A stretch of 64,000 nt of DNA from Puccinia triticina (Eukaryota > Basidiomycota > Pucciniomycetes > Pucciniales > Pucciniaceae). Numbering within the stretch: position 1 is the stretch's first letter; each line of letters starts with the position of its first letter. Below are positions 22,680-34,242 of this stretch, piece by piece. Position numbers and translations under genes: made by a program. The notes beneath the pieces are model-generated. The model did not search any database and had not been told where the DNA came from. It saw only the letters and a list, made by a program, of their open reading frames with translations. The DNA lies in assembly GCF_026914185.1 (NCBI RefSeq), contig NC_070574.1, positions 3,624,501-3,688,500 of the forward strand, written 5' to 3'.

Positions 22680-23473
22680 TTTCCATTCATTTTCTCTGCC
22701 CACTTCTGTTTCCCTTGATTTCTCTTCCACTTCCATTATTTTCTTATTTCCTCTGTAAAGCCACTGTGTTGTTACGTTTAGCAAATGATAAAAAAAACCT
22801 TAACTCGTTCCGTCTTCATTATTCCTTTGACTCTAGAATCAAACACAGAAACCTGACGTGCTTTCCATTGACAAGAAAGGGTGCCCACAACAAGGCGAGT
22901 CTTCCTTGTGCTCTGACCGGTTTTGATGGCTAGCCAGCGTGATGACATCCAACAAGCGAAGGGCCGCACGTTAAATGCGCTGATGAACGAGAAAGAGTTC
23001 CAAGCATGAATCGTGATCCGACGACTTGCGTCAATAGTGAGCCGGATACTGGCCCTTTTGCTAGCCGAGACCTACTAGGCCAATACCCTTCCCGCAGCTA
23101 ACACCATGAAAGTTCAATGCGCTTCTGGGTTTCAATAAATTATCATGCCTCATCTTGCCATTTGGCAGCCGTCGTATGAATTGCGGGCAAGCCGGCCTGC
23201 CGGTGGTTGAATGTTCGGTGTGAAGTGGGGACAGGCTCTGTGACAGTCTCTGTCCGTGACAGCTGCATAGTCTCCGTCCATATCAACACCGGCTAATGGG
23301 GCCCGGCCAGGTCGGAACTTCACAGCGAACGACCTCACCACCGTCACCAACCCACCAACGCAATCGCAACCACTCAATCGGGAAACATATCGACTCCGTC
23401 AACCTCGGCTTGTTCGACTGCCCATCAGCGAGACTTCCGCTGAACGACTTCAGAACATCCCAATCCATTCACC
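22680..23473. other. COG4 3' flank and G-gamma 5' flank
   Basis: No additional gene is supported. The DNA just after the COG4 stop is T+C rich. The DNA before the G-gamma ATG is also C+T rich with CACCATG at the start. The middle (22920-23140) shows no recognised feature. Confidence 0.5.
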
Positions 23474-23945
23474 ATGCTGTCCCGTCCTCAAAAGTCAGCC
23501 TTGATCCTTCTAACCTCGTCCTCATCATCGATTGCCTCATTCTGCTTCTCTTGTAAGAAAAACTGATGGTTATTGTTTTTGCTGATCTCCTCGCAGACAA
23601 TCCATGTCTGAGCTGAAGCTCCGTAGACTTACAGAGCACAACCAACGTCTACGAGAAGATCTCGAACGTCCTCGAATCCGAGTCTCGGATGCAAGTGCAA
23701 AGTGAGACTATCCTCTCATCTTTTTCCCACGCACTTATACCCCAGAGAAAACAGTTCATCCTGTGAAGTTATCTTCACTGACCTTCCTCCCTTTTTCGGA
23801 CAAAACTTAAACACTGAACAGCTTAATTCGCTTTTGTAAAACGACTCGAGATTACCTTGTACCCTCCGTTTGGGGACCACTCGGCAAGAGCGAAGACCCT
23901 TACGCTCCTCAGGCTGCCGGTGCCAGCTGTTGCTCGGTGGCATGA
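23474..23945 (+). CDS. Heterotrimeric G-protein gamma subunit
   Basis: Exons 23474-23493, 23597-23701 and 23822-23945 encode an 82-aa protein starting [23 protein letters not shown]. It contains the G-gamma coiled-coil helix [26 protein letters not shown], the second helix [30 protein letters not shown], and a C-terminal CAAX-type prenylation site with an adjacent cysteine, CCSVA. The size and layout match fungal gamma subunits that pair with G-beta to transmit pheromone or nutrient signals at the plasma membrane. The first exon is only 20 nt. The donors GTCAGC and GTGAGA and the acceptors TCGCAG and GAACAG restore frame exactly. The tail CSVA suggests farnesylation, by CAAX rules. It is transcribed in the same direction as COG4 upstream and the secreted-protein gene downstream. 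Confidence 0.93.
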
Positions 23946-24353
23946 AGTGAGTCTGAATGTCCAAGTGCTGTTGACCTATGATCTCCCTTTAATAGACCAA
24001 GGGTGTTGGGCCTCAACGCTTGTAATTACCTGTTCACCCCACAGTCAGCTATTATTGGACCAGTCACTTATTGAAGCCCAATGCCGTGCGCGAATCCCCC
24101 ATGGTCTCAGTTTTCCCAGAATTGACGAGTTGAACAACCGCCCGGCCGACGTGAACCAATCTTATAACCCACATCAGTCTACTCTACAATCTTCTGCCTA
24201 TCACACTTTCTCTGGAACGTTCCTATCACCTTTTTCTAGCGCTATCATTCCATTATCTTCCTCATTCTTCCTGTTTTGCACTGTTTTGCATCATTAATTG
24301 CAGTCCACTTTTTGTTTCGACCTTCCATCACAAGTCCAAAAATCCATACCAGC
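23946..24353. other. Intergenic spacer with no gene seen
   Basis: This is the 3' flank of the G-gamma gene and presumed promoter of the secreted-protein gene. CTTATAACCC lies near 24161 and a C+T-rich tract runs from about 24190 to 24300, both of which could belong to a promoter. Nothing coding is recognised. Confidence 0.5.
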
Positions 24354-24833
24354 ATGACTAACATGAGTCGATACGTCCTGCTCTCTCTGCTCCTTGTGGC
24401 CATGGTGGCCATCTCGTCGGCTGTCTCGGGGACCTCCAGGTCGGCTGTTTCGGAGACCTGTACCGGTTGTAACAAGATGATCAAGGGTGCAGAGTTTAAG
24501 TTCATCGACAAGCAACCGTGTGGGCAGCCAATACTATGCCCTTGGATGTCGACCACGACCCACGGCAATTGCGGTGTGCAGCGGCACCCCTACGTGTTCT
24601 ACTGTCTCACATGCGGCCGCGACCTTCACGCCAAACCAGTCTTCTATCCATGCGGATCAGATCACCGGGCAAAATGTGGTTGTGGCGTCTCTGGAAGTGC
24701 CCCACCACCCTTTCCGCCAACCGACTCTGGAGGTGCCCCACCACCCTTTCCGCCAACCGCCTCTGCGTCCGGTCCACCACGCCGTCCGCCCCCCTCTCCA
24801 CTACCCCCTCCGCGCACTTCTGGTAACAAATAG
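24354..24833 (+). CDS. Small secreted cysteine-rich protein with proline-rich tail
   Basis: This single-exon frame encodes 159 aa, starting MTNMSRYVLLSLLLVAMVAISSAVSG; a second ATG three codons later would serve equally. Residues about 4-26 form a typical signal peptide. The mature part has ten cysteines in a C-x2-C, C-x5-C, C, C-x2-C, C, C-x-C pattern (CTGC, CGQPILC, NC, YCLTC, PC, KCGC) within about 80 residues. About 45 residues rich in Pro and Ser follow, including two APPPFPP repeats. No family is recognised. Small secreted Cys-rich proteins of plant-pathogenic fungi are often candidate effectors, but the sequence alone does not show that role; a structural or wall protein is equally possible. 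It lies about 400 bp downstream of G gamma on the same strand. Confidence 0.75.
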   Translation: MTNMSRYVLLSLLLVAMVAISSAVSGTSRSAVSETCTGCNKMIKGAEFKFIDKQPCGQPILCPWMSTTTHGNCGVQRHPYVFYCLTCGRDLHAKPVFYPCGSDHRAKCGCGVSGSAPPPFPPTDSGGAPPPFPPTASASGPPRRPPPSPLPPPRTSGNK

Positions 24834-25008
24834 CTGCTATTTCCCCTCCTGGCTCCCTCCAAAACAGAAGAAGAATAACATCAAGCTGCTCACATTAGTC
24901 ATTTAGTAGTATCAACATTTAAACACTCATAAATTCTACGCATCTGCATAGCCTAGTACAAATCATTTAAGGTGTTCAAAGTTGAAATCATAAAATTTTC
25001 AATACATA
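24834..25008. other. Spacer with the left arm of an outer inverted repeat
   Basis: AGGTGTTCAAAGTTGA at about 24970 is mirrored by TCAACTTTGAACACCCT at about 26144-26160. The mariner-like element at 25009-25999 is therefore nested in an older TIR element spanning about 24970-26160. The target duplication of the outer element is not clear. Confidence 0.6.
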
Positions 25009-25999
25009 CAGTGCGGGACGTCACTTTTGTGCTAGCCCGCGCCCGCAAAAATGTTTTTGTTTTTTGAGACCTATCAGGGTTTACATATATCATGTAAAAT
25101 ACACCAAAGTGACATTTTTGAGCTCTACAGAGCTAGGGGATTCTATAAATATCTTGCCAGCTCTGTGGCACTGCTCAGAAAAAAGTTTCACTTTTTGGGT
25201 GGTTTGGATTTGGGACACATGGACTTACAGGCCATAGTATGGCACTATGGAGGTGCATTATGCATATAGACTATGTATTAAGTGTATATTATGCACTTAT
25301 AGTGGGTTTTGGAGCATTGCAGTACAAAACCAAGGCCTTGTATTCATAGGAAAAGAATAAGTTTCTTTGAGTTTGGGTTGGAGCTAGGAACTGGCATCTT
25401 GTACTTTGAATTTCCACTTTTGAGAATTTGCCTTTTCTTCTGTGCTTGCTCTTCTTTATCCTTTGAGTACAAGATTGGCCACAAGATCTTCCTGGTAGCT
25501 TTGTCAACTTCATCATTTTCGTTGGAGGTTTTGCCATTGCGACACCAATTAAGCATCTGTTGAATCTCTTCAGCCATAGCAATTTCTTCTTCTTGATATT
25601 TTTCTAAGAGAGGAGTTTTGAATAGACCACAATTATCCTGATCATTCTTGCTTTCAATTAAAATAGGGTTGTCTTTGTCAGCAATAAGGACAACAGGCGG
25701 TTTTCAAGGCTGCAAGAAGGGTTTCAGCGGCTTTTTTGGTTGGCTTGAGGAGGATTTTCTTTGAAGTAAGGACTCTTTTCTTTGTCTTTTGATCTGAGCT
25801 CTTTGTTCTGTTGTCATATGTAGGCGCCATCTTGGAGGGTGGGGAAAGAAATCTTGCACTTGGACTCGTGATTTTTACACTGGTCACCCCCCTAACCCTC
25901 CCCACAACCCCCGGGGTATTGGGGGATTTTTGTGAATTTCTCAAGCTCAACATTTGGGACACCCCCAGGGGGCTAGCACAAAAGTGGTGTCCCGCACTG
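25009..25999. mobile_element. Tc1/mariner-like element with TA target duplication, non-autonomous
   Basis: The ends are CAGTGCGGGACGTCACTTTT and, at the right, the mirror of CAGTGCGGGACACCACTTTT. They extend about 31 bp through TGTGCTAGCCC with few mismatches. TA flanks both sides (25007-25008 and 26000-26001). The CAGT start plus TA duplication fits Tc1/mariner. At 991 bp, with only broken minus-strand frames and no DDE motif readable, it is a non-autonomous derivative. Confidence 0.8.
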
Positions 26000-27660
26000 T
26001 AAAATCATAAAATCATGAAACTTTCAAGTGATGATTTCATATGTACCATTCTAGAAATGTTGCTGTAATTTGAGTGTTTGGGTGGTACATATTTTTTTCA
26101 GCTCAGAATCTTATGATTTTATGGTGTTATGATTTTATGCAAGTCAACTTTGAACACCCTAATTAATCAAACTCAGTCAGTCCTCCTTTTGGAGTCAACA
26201 GGCAGATGAAGCCTCCAAAGGAGGGACTTGAGAGTAAGCGGCCAATTTTGGTGTGGAAGCTGAGAACCACCTCAATCTGTTTGGCTGGTGTCACTTACAC
26301 CACCACAGCATGCTGTGAATCAAATTGGCTGCCCAGGTGCCATATGAAAGCCCTGCATCTTGCCTGCAAGCCTACATAGACCACTGTTTTTAACTCAAGC
26401 AGTCTTGAAGCTAGAAAGCTTGTAACATCATGTCTCCAAGATTCTTGGATTGATCATACATTGGCACATCTGTGGTAAGTACATGAAAGGTCTATACACA
26501 TGCCAAAGTGCATATTATCAAACTCTTGCACTTACTAGATTTGAAAAATAGTGGCTTCTATCACCAAGGGGGGGGGGAGTGCCAAGCCGTATGTTTATTT
26601 GGTAACAATAGCTGATGTCAGCCGTGTGAGCATGTGTGATTCAAGATTCAAATTTTTTGAACTTATGTTCAACCAAGGCTGATCTTTGATCCACTCCATG
26701 GCTTAGATACTGTTAATTTAGTTGAGGATACCTCCAATTGATGCTTGGTAAGCCATGATATTCTACACTTACCCCTCTTTACTAGACATCAAGTTGAGAC
26801 GCCCTCTGCTCTATGATTATGGTGTGCAGCAATGGAGTGGAGATTCCCTCCACTTGATTATTGCTGGACAAAAATTGAGTGGAGGGTGTGCCCACTCAAT
26901 GAAAATATACAAGTCACTGCCCATCAAGTGGAGAAATCCTCCACTTGGTGACTGGTTTTTAATTCCATTGAGTGGATGGATTCTCCACATGATGCCTGGT
27001 GTGTGCTAGCCACTGACTGGAGGGGTGGGGCTCTCCACTTGATGACTGGTGTTGATTATGCATTGATTGGAGAGAGACACCCTCCAGAGGTCACTGGGCT
27101 GGGAAACAACCAGCTAAATGACCATTGTACATGCTGGAAATTGGCCTGGGCCTTTCCCAGCTTTTCAGACCCGTTAGTACTGTACATTGCTGTGGAAAAG
27201 TCCTGGCTTGATGAACAGTACATAGTGTCCATCCAGCTGGGATTTTACAATCCAGTTAGCTAGTATATAATGCCTGCCAAGCTTGAAAAGGCCAGCTTGA
27301 TGACCAGCATGTGCTGCTCAATGGGTCAGGGCTTCCTTTTACTGATGAAAAGTATGTACTGGTCATTGGATATGAGTTTGGTGAGGCCTTGGATTGATGA
27401 CTAGGAAATTGTGGCTGTCAAGTGCGGCCTCCCAACTTGATGATCAGTTTGCGCTGGCCATTTATTTGGAGAAGCCCTGGTCCAATCACCAGCACATACT
27501 GGTCATCAATCTCAGCCTTTCCAAGCTCAGTGGGCAGTACATACTGCTAATTGAGCTTGGAAAAGCCAAGCTGAATGACCAGTGTGTCTCATACTGTTCA
27601 TGGTGTGGAGGCTTTCCGAGCTCAATGACAGCACACAGGGTTCATTGAGTCCAGGTAGAT
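26000..27660. repeat. Outer TIR arm, then degenerate TGATGACTGGT-type repeats
   Basis: 26000-26160 completes the outer element. A hairpin-like pair GTCCTCC/GGAGGGACTTGAG lies at about 26180-26235. From about 26820 to 27640, words such as CACTTGATGACTGGT, TTGATGACCAGC and ATTGAGTGGA recur irregularly every 40-60 bp. They are related in wording to the cleaner minisatellites at 51570 and 59560. No gene is seen. Confidence 0.5.
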
Positions 27661-30021
27661 CAGCCGCTTGCCAATTTCCTCCTTGATGTTTGGTGTGGTG
27701 GACAAAATGGTAGTCAGCGTCAGGGTCAATCTCAAAATCCTCAAGCCTCAAAATCCAACCCTCAAGATTCATCTTCTCAAGCCCTCTCAGATCCCCTTTC
27801 TCCTTTGTCCCATCCTTGTTGAAACTGCAACAGCCCAGGGTCCATTGCTCTCCCTGTCACACATCTGTCACTCCTTTTTCCTCCCTCCAGATGAATATGC
27901 TTGTTCACCTTCTGCCCACAACTTGTCCCTCAGTTGTAATAGCTACAAAGTCTGCTCATCTGGATAATCAAAACACTATCTGCTTCTGTGCGCATTTCCC
28001 TGAGGTCTCTACAGGATACAACCTCTTGTAGCGTGTGTGCTTTTCCGCCACGCAAGCTAGCAGCTTTTTGCCCTCCTAGAGGGCTCCCTTGGCCCCTTTT
28101 TGTTGTCTCACTCAGAGCTTCTCTGAGCCTGTTGTTCCTTGGGACCTTCCTCCCTTCGTCTCTGTCATACGACGGATTGGATGGACGAGCACCAATCATT
28201 GTGGCAAAAGAATTCAGCAAACTCGATACAAATAGTGTTCGGCCAATAACCTTTCTAGGCCGTCCACATTATTTCTCAAGCAGCAAGAGATCAATAACCC
28301 TCTCAATCCCTTGCTTGAATTCTCAAAAACGCATCTAGTCAATTACTCATTATTTCGACTAGCGCGACTCGCAGGTTGTTGAGGCAAACACTAGTTCATC
28401 AGATTTCTTTTTGGTCTTAATTCTAGTCTCACATCTCTCGGCGCATGACTTTGTAGCACATACCCCTCGCCCTGCTCACGGTCATTTCGCAGCCACCTTC
28501 AGAATTCAGCTGACAAAGGGCTCTTGGGACTCAAAAGGCACCATTGTTCCTTTCTCATTTCATTATGCAAAAACTTTCCCTGTTTTCTTCTATGGAATAC
28601 CCGCATGTGGGCTCTCATCATCTATAAAGCCTACGATGTTGTATGATTTTGTTCTCCCTCATCAAATTAAGATTATAGTTTCTAGCACCTCTGGCTGCCT
28701 TCTGTGCCTTTGCCACTTCGTCCCCCTTCTAGTGTTCTGACTTAAAGTCCAAGTTATCAAAGCGCATTTCTCTCCGAAACAGAAGACACTCTCAGCCTCC
28801 TCTTTCTCCGCTGTTAGTGTCTCCATATCCTTTTCTCTTTCGTCTAAGTGCCCACCCGCCTGCCTGTACCAGGCGCCGTGTGACAGTCTCAGCCTTGACC
28901 TCCAGTCATAGCTTCAACAATCCTCACTTCTCTTCCCTTTTTTCCTCCTCATCTTTCCTCTTTCTTGGTCCTAACACAGAACTGTCTGTGGATTTATTCC
29001 TACTTGTGTCTGTTCTGGTTTTTGTTTCTTCCTTGTTTTTTTCTCAGTCATGTTTATTTCCATTTCTCCTGGTCTCTTTCTTATTTATTATGGTTCTTAT
29101 TGGTTCATGTTTTCAGCTCTTGGTTCTATTTCTCTTCCATTTCCCTTCTTTGTGTTCTTTTTTTTCTTTTCCTTCTGCTCTCTGTTGTGTGTGCGCGCGC
29201 ATGGCGCGTGAGGAGATGATGACATGCTTGTGACAGGCCTCCAGGAATCCAAGTTCCCAGCAAACTTGGAGGATGGGAGGCCATAGCATCCTGTTCTGAT
29301 CCAAGTCAGGGGTTATCAATATCATATATGTGAGCTGTTTTCCATTTTTACAATGTCGCCTTTGTGTACGCGCGTACATTGTGGTGACAGATCACCAGAG
29401 GGGCCTTTCACAGCTCCATGACAGTTAAAAACTGGTCAGAAAGCCATTAAAGCCCCAGATAGTCATATTTATGTTGTGTGAAACCCCTTGCACATAGAGA
29501 AATTGATCAACATAAATTCGCCATAAATGATTGATAATTGGGCATTGAGTAAATATCATTTCATTATAGGTTGTAATTGAGTTATCCTTAAGGAATGAAA
29601 CAGTTCTATACAACATTGCATGAGCTCCTGTGATACTTCCTCATAAATTATGAAAGACTTCCCATTGACTTCTGAATAATTTATCAATCATTTCCTAATA
29701 CACATCTAACTGACATCAGACCCAGAACAACATAAAATTACAGTCAGGCACTCTCTGGAGAGTGCGTCAAATCCTCCCCTAGTGGCAATTCCTTGGATTT
29801 TGATAGGCACACAACGGTGCATTGTATTTAGGAGTTGACACATGGAAATCTCCAAACGGTTTCAATATTTTGGGTACTTTGGTCTGCAGATTAGTGGAAG
29901 ATGGGGCGGCGCTAGAGGCAATGCCTTTAGACTTTGTCCGCTTGTTGCAAAGCCACACTGGGGAGTACCTGTCAAAAACTGTCCCATTAGTTGTTCAGTT
30001 GAGAAGTTTGGAATCCCAGAA
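27661..30021. other. No gene seen
   Basis: The sequence is C+T rich at 27720-27900 and 28740-29190 on the plus strand and otherwise low in features. Open frames here are short or compositionally biased and show no domain. It could hold decayed LTR sequence (for example around 27990-28330), but no terminal repeats were found. Confidence 0.4.
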
Positions 30022-30378
30022 AGGGTCAGGCTTTAGGCACGCCAAAAAAATGCCGGATGCACGCCAAAAAAGGCGTGAACTCCGGACCACTCCAAGGTTT
30101 TTGGAGTGGAGGATTGTTCACTCCAAAACCAGCCCCCATTTGGAGTGCCCAACCCGGCACTCCAGGCTGGTATGCAGTGAACACCCTGCCACGCCAAAAC
30201 CAGCCCCCCCTCGATGGCCGGTCTGCGCCGGCTATTGAGGGCAGTATGTACACTCGATGACCGGCACAGTTTGGAATGAACAATCCTCCACTCCAAAGAT
30301 CTAGTTGGAGTGATCCGGAGTTCACGCCTTTTTTGGCGTGCATCCGGCATTTTTTTGGCGTGCCTAAAGCCCGACCCT
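30022..30378. mobile_element. MITE with ~75-bp terminal inverted repeats
   Basis: The left end AGGGTCAGGCTTTAGGCACG pairs with the right end CGTGCCTAAAGCCCGACCCT. The match continues through CGCCAAAAAAATGCCGGATG and CACGCCAAAAAAGGCGTGAA to CTCCGGA(C/T)CACTCCAA. The inner part contains CACTCCAAA-type inverted words and a CGATGGCCGG/CGATGACCGG pair, the same wording as the dispersed minisatellites. No target duplication was found. Confidence 0.75.
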
Positions 30379-30934
30379 ATACATAAACAGTTGTTTTTCT
30401 CTTCTTTTCTTTTTGGTACATGTATTTCAGAACAAAGGCGAGCGAGAACACGTCGGGGAAAGGGACAAAGAGGAGCGGCGCAAAGACACGGGATGTGACC
30501 GTTGACGTGAGCGAGCAAGAAGACAAAACAACAACAGGTGTCGTGAGGCAGCAACACAAAAAAGGAAAGAAAAAGACGAAGAGGAGCGCAAGGACAATGG
30601 ACGAGGACTATGACAACAGGAGAAGAAAGAGAGGAGGCCAGAAGGGGAGACAGACCGCACCAACACCTAGCACCCCCTCGGTCCACAAACGTCCATCACA
30701 TATAAACATCGTTCCTCCTACTCACCTGACTACATGTACTATACTGTACTACAATTACTATTGCTACGTACTGCGATATCCAGCACACACACACACACAC
30801 ATATATATATAGAGAGAGAGGACCGGAGACCTGACCACGCGAAGTCCGAAACCAACAAAGAACAGAAAGGCAGATGATCGTGATTGGACGTATATGTCGA
30901 AATCAGTTATACTAAAAGGGGAGTGGGGGAAAAG
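30379..30934. other. 3' flank of the Dsf2-like gene with a microsatellite
   Basis: A plus-strand frame here is lysine- and arginine-rich without any domain and lies just beyond the stop of the minus-strand gene, so it is probably part of that gene's 3' untranslated region. A compound microsatellite of AC, AT and AG dinucleotides occupies about 30784-30820. Confidence 0.5.
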
Positions 30935-33428
30935 TCAGTAAATGAAGTGGTGTTGGTGAGTGAGTGAAGAGAGGGGGCGGACTTTGTCTTTCCATATCCA
31001 CTGCGAGCCCATCATCTCGACGCCCTGATTGGCGGCCATCCGGTAATACTTCGCGGCCAGCTTGAGGTCTTTCTTGGTCCCCTTGCCATTCGCATAACAG
31101 AACCCTAGCTCTGTTCCAGAAAAAGAGCCCATGTCAGCGGTCTGTCTCTTTGAGTCGAGTGGGATGGATGTGTGTGTACCTTGTTGGGCATCCGGGTCGC
31201 CTAGCTTGGCCGCTAACTCGAAGTAATTGATCGCCTGCACAAAAGAAAAAAAACGGTAAGGAAGGTTGTGTGAAGGAGAAGGAGGAAGAGGCGACGGACG
31301 AGTTGTTTATCCTTCTTGCAGCCCCAGCCGCGCAAGAAGCACTGACCGAGCTCGTAGATAGCGAGGACGAGCTCGGACTTGGCGACGTCGTCCTTCTCCT
31401 TTGCCTGGGTGAGACTGGAGGGAGCCTTGGGGATGTTATGGGCGGAGGAGTCGAGGTCGTCGATGACGGACTCAGCGGCCTTCTGGAGCCACTTGAACGC
31501 GCGGGCCTCGTGCACCTGACATCCCCAGCCGTGTCTGAGAGAGAGGCCCCACATGAGCATGCCGGCGCCACAGCCGCCGCCTTCGCGGGCCGCGCGCTCG
31601 AAGAGGCCCGCCGAGCGCTCCAGGTCGCCCTGCTCGTGGGCGAGGATGCCGGCCTGGAGATAGTCCTGGGCCGTCTGGCCTTTGGAGCCGGCCGCCGCGC
31701 TCGGGCCTCCTCCCTTGGCGAGACTCGCCTTGGCTTTGGCAATCGCGCTGTGCAGGGGCATCCCCGAGGAGCTGCGGACCGGCTGGGAAGACTGGGGCGA
31801 GTCGAAGGTGAGCGTGCGTGAGTGGCCTGAGCTGCCTGGCCGGGAACGGTCTTCTGTTGCTGGCGAGGGCAGCTGGGAGGTGCTGGGGGTGTCGAAGAGC
31901 AAGGGGGAGCGGGACGCATATCGTTCCTTCTGCTCCAGGTCCTCCATCGTCGGGTCGTCGCAGGACGGGAGCGAGTAGATCGACAGCCGGTGCCCGGGCT
32001 TCGGGTCTCTTCCTCCCTGGGCGGGACGCAGGGCTTCCTGTGGATGGTGGAAGCTCGTCTGGCCCATCATCTGGACATCCATCTGCTGGGCTCGGTCGGA
32101 TGAAGCGAACTGTTGGCCTGCTGTCTTTGGATGCTGCTGATGGTGGTGGTGGTCGTAGTGGTGGTGGTCGTGGTGGTGGTCGGGTCGATGGAGCTGGTGG
32201 TGTGCGCGGTCGTACTGCGATTGGGTGAAAGTGATTGCGGGGAGGTTGGGGTTGTGTTCGGAGGAGGGCGAGGGGAGCGGGCTGTGGTGGTCGGTGGGCT
32301 GGGGGGTCCTGTCGGTAGCAACAGAGAGCTCGTCGTCCTTGCTGTTGCGGGAGCCGATCTGGAAGAGCTTCTTCCACGACCGTCGCGAGCCGCTCGAGCT
32401 GTTGGTATCGATGGACGACCTGCTCTGGATGGAGGCCCGGGCGGTATGCCCCAGTCTGCGCATGCTCCCGGTCTTTGTTGGGGTGCTCGAGGAGTGGTGG
32501 TCCTCAGACTGGGCAGCAGAGGTGATCATTGCGGTCTTGTTCAGGATGTCTCGGGTGTCCGCCAGTGCGGCCGCGTTGGAGTAGTATCCGGTGTCGGCTG
32601 AGGGCGGGTCTCTGGGCGACATTTCTCGCGAGAGGGGGGGCGTGGGCAGGGACTCGGATGGCGGGGCGGTGACTGAGGGCGGTCTTATGGGCCGGCTGAA
32701 GTTCGTCGACAGCTTCTTGGCCGCTCTGTGCTGCGGGGCCAGGTGGAGCTCCTCTGCTGGGCTGCTGTGGGGTGGGGCAGCAGCCGGCTTCAATGAGGCT
32801 GGGATGTTGTTGCGGGTGTGGGGATGGGCTTGGCTCAGGACGTCCCTGGATTGGCGGGATGCTTCGTATTGCTAAGGAGAGGGATGTGCTATGGGTGAGT
32901 ACTTAGTTGTTGCTGTGTGTGTGTGTGTGTGTGGAGAGAGATGCTGACCCAGTAGTGGAAGGGATCTTCGCTGCTGGTGCTGTGTCCGCTGGGATAGCGT
33001 GCAGACTGGGCGTCATACTCGCTCTCGGAGTCGGCGGAGAGTGCGCTGAGCCAGGTCTGGCGGTCCTTGCCGAGGACCTCCTGGGTGCTGCTGCGGTCGT
33101 TGCTGGGCTGCTGGGGCGAGGGGGGGATGAGTGCCTGGTCGCCATAGACACTGGGGATGTGTTCGCGGGCAGTCTGGGTGGTGGCCGTCGAGCTGTTGAC
33201 TCTCCCGGTTGATGGGCGTCGGAGCGGTGCTGGGGGGATGGTGGCTGGGTGGTGGCCGAGGCTGCTGAGCGAGTCTCCGAGCTGGGCGAGTGCCGAGTCG
33301 ATGTCCGAGTATCGTGCTGGCTGGTGAGCGTGCTGCTTGGTGGTAAGTGTCCTGGCCAGTTTGTCGAGCGGCGACAGGGTGCGTTCGATGGGCAGCAGTG
33401 TCCGCTGGCGGTGGTTCTCCTGGGCCAT
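30935..33428 (-). CDS. Sel1-like repeat (HCP-like) protein, Dsf2-type
   Basis: Exons on the minus strand: 33428-32949, 32871-31300, 31234-31180, 31110-30935, giving about 760 aa. The first ~480 residues are low-complexity and Ser/Pro/His-rich, with a His tract HRPDHHHDHHHYDHHHHQQH and motifs such as RRSWKKLFQIGSR. The C-terminal ~200 residues are Sel1-like helical repeats: DYLQAGILAHEQGDLERSAGLFERAAREGGGCGAGMLMWGLSLRHGWGC, ELGQCFLRGWGCKKDKQLAINYFELAAKLGDPDAQQ and ELGFCYANGKGTKKDLKLAAKYYRMAANQG, closing WIWKDK. This matches the fungal Dsf2-like family, presumed scaffold or adaptor proteins with poorly known function. Introns are 77, 65 and 69 nt, and intron 1 contains a (CA)n tract. An in-frame upstream extension from 33530 exists, but MAQENHRQRT is the better start. 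All joins keep frame and no damage is seen. Confidence 0.88.
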
Positions 33429-34242
33429 CGTCGGCTGGTTGCTGGTTGCTGCTGGCTGGCTCAGGCTCAGGGTGCTGGCTTTTGTATGTACTTCCCCGTG
33501 ACAGGCCCCGTGGCTGTCACACTCCTCCAAGAATTAGAAGAGCATCCTCGCAAATATCAGCTCCCACCTTGGCATGGCACAGACGATTTCTGCCCTTCTG
33601 ATCTGAGTTACACTTTCTCCTACTACAACAGAGCCCACACTCCGGCTCATAACATGGAGGTCAACCAGGAGGGATTCCTCCTTTTCAACCGTACAGTCGG
33701 ACCAGTAATCCATACATCCTTATCTCAACCAGGGGATCTCTCCAGCTCAAAAAAACACCCTTGCCAACCTGGAGGATGTCCTCTTGGTTAACCACTCTTT
33801 GCCAGGAGGAATCTCCAGTCCTGGTTGAGAAAATAAGGTATTGTCGACCAGGAAGAATCCCTCCTGATCAACCACTCAGTACTGCCTTGTTTACTGGAAA
33901 GAATCCCTACCAGTCAAGACAAGACTGTTTTGTTGACCAAGAGGAATCCTTACCGGTCAAACACATGATTCTGTTTAGTTAGAGATAGCCCCAATGAACC
34001 CGTTTTGGGTACCTGCTATCCGCAGTCCGCTGGCGTTGTTTGGGTGCGGATGTCTGATACATATGGTGTTGCAAGCTGTTGCAAGCCCATCTGGGCACTC
34101 ACCAAAGTTTGGCCAAAAAAGGCCAAGTGCGCCTGGCCAACCCTAAAGCCCGCTTGGCCAATCCTCAAGCCTGCCTGGCACACTCCCAATGTCAGCCGGG
34201 CTACTATAATAAGTTAGAGCCCAGCTAACTAACATACACAGT
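33429..34242. other. Promoter side of the Dsf2-like gene, then GGAGGGATTCCTCC-type repeats
   Basis: From about 33655 to 33965, units combining a GAGGAATC/GGATTCCTCC hairpin-like part and TTGACCAG/CAACCGG words recur every 50-60 bp. From about 34095 to 34200, TTGGCCAA and CCTGGCCAACC words repeat. No gene is supported. Confidence 0.5.

Noticed and set aside
30420..30812. Lys/Arg-rich open frame of 130 codons
   Set aside because: No domain, ends in a microsatellite, and lies in the likely 3' UTR of the opposite-strand Dsf2-like gene.
31270..32875. Plus-strand frames opposite the Dsf2-like gene (up to 183 codons)
   Set aside because: Shadows of the GC-rich minus-strand exon; the minus strand has domains, splice sites and family similarity.
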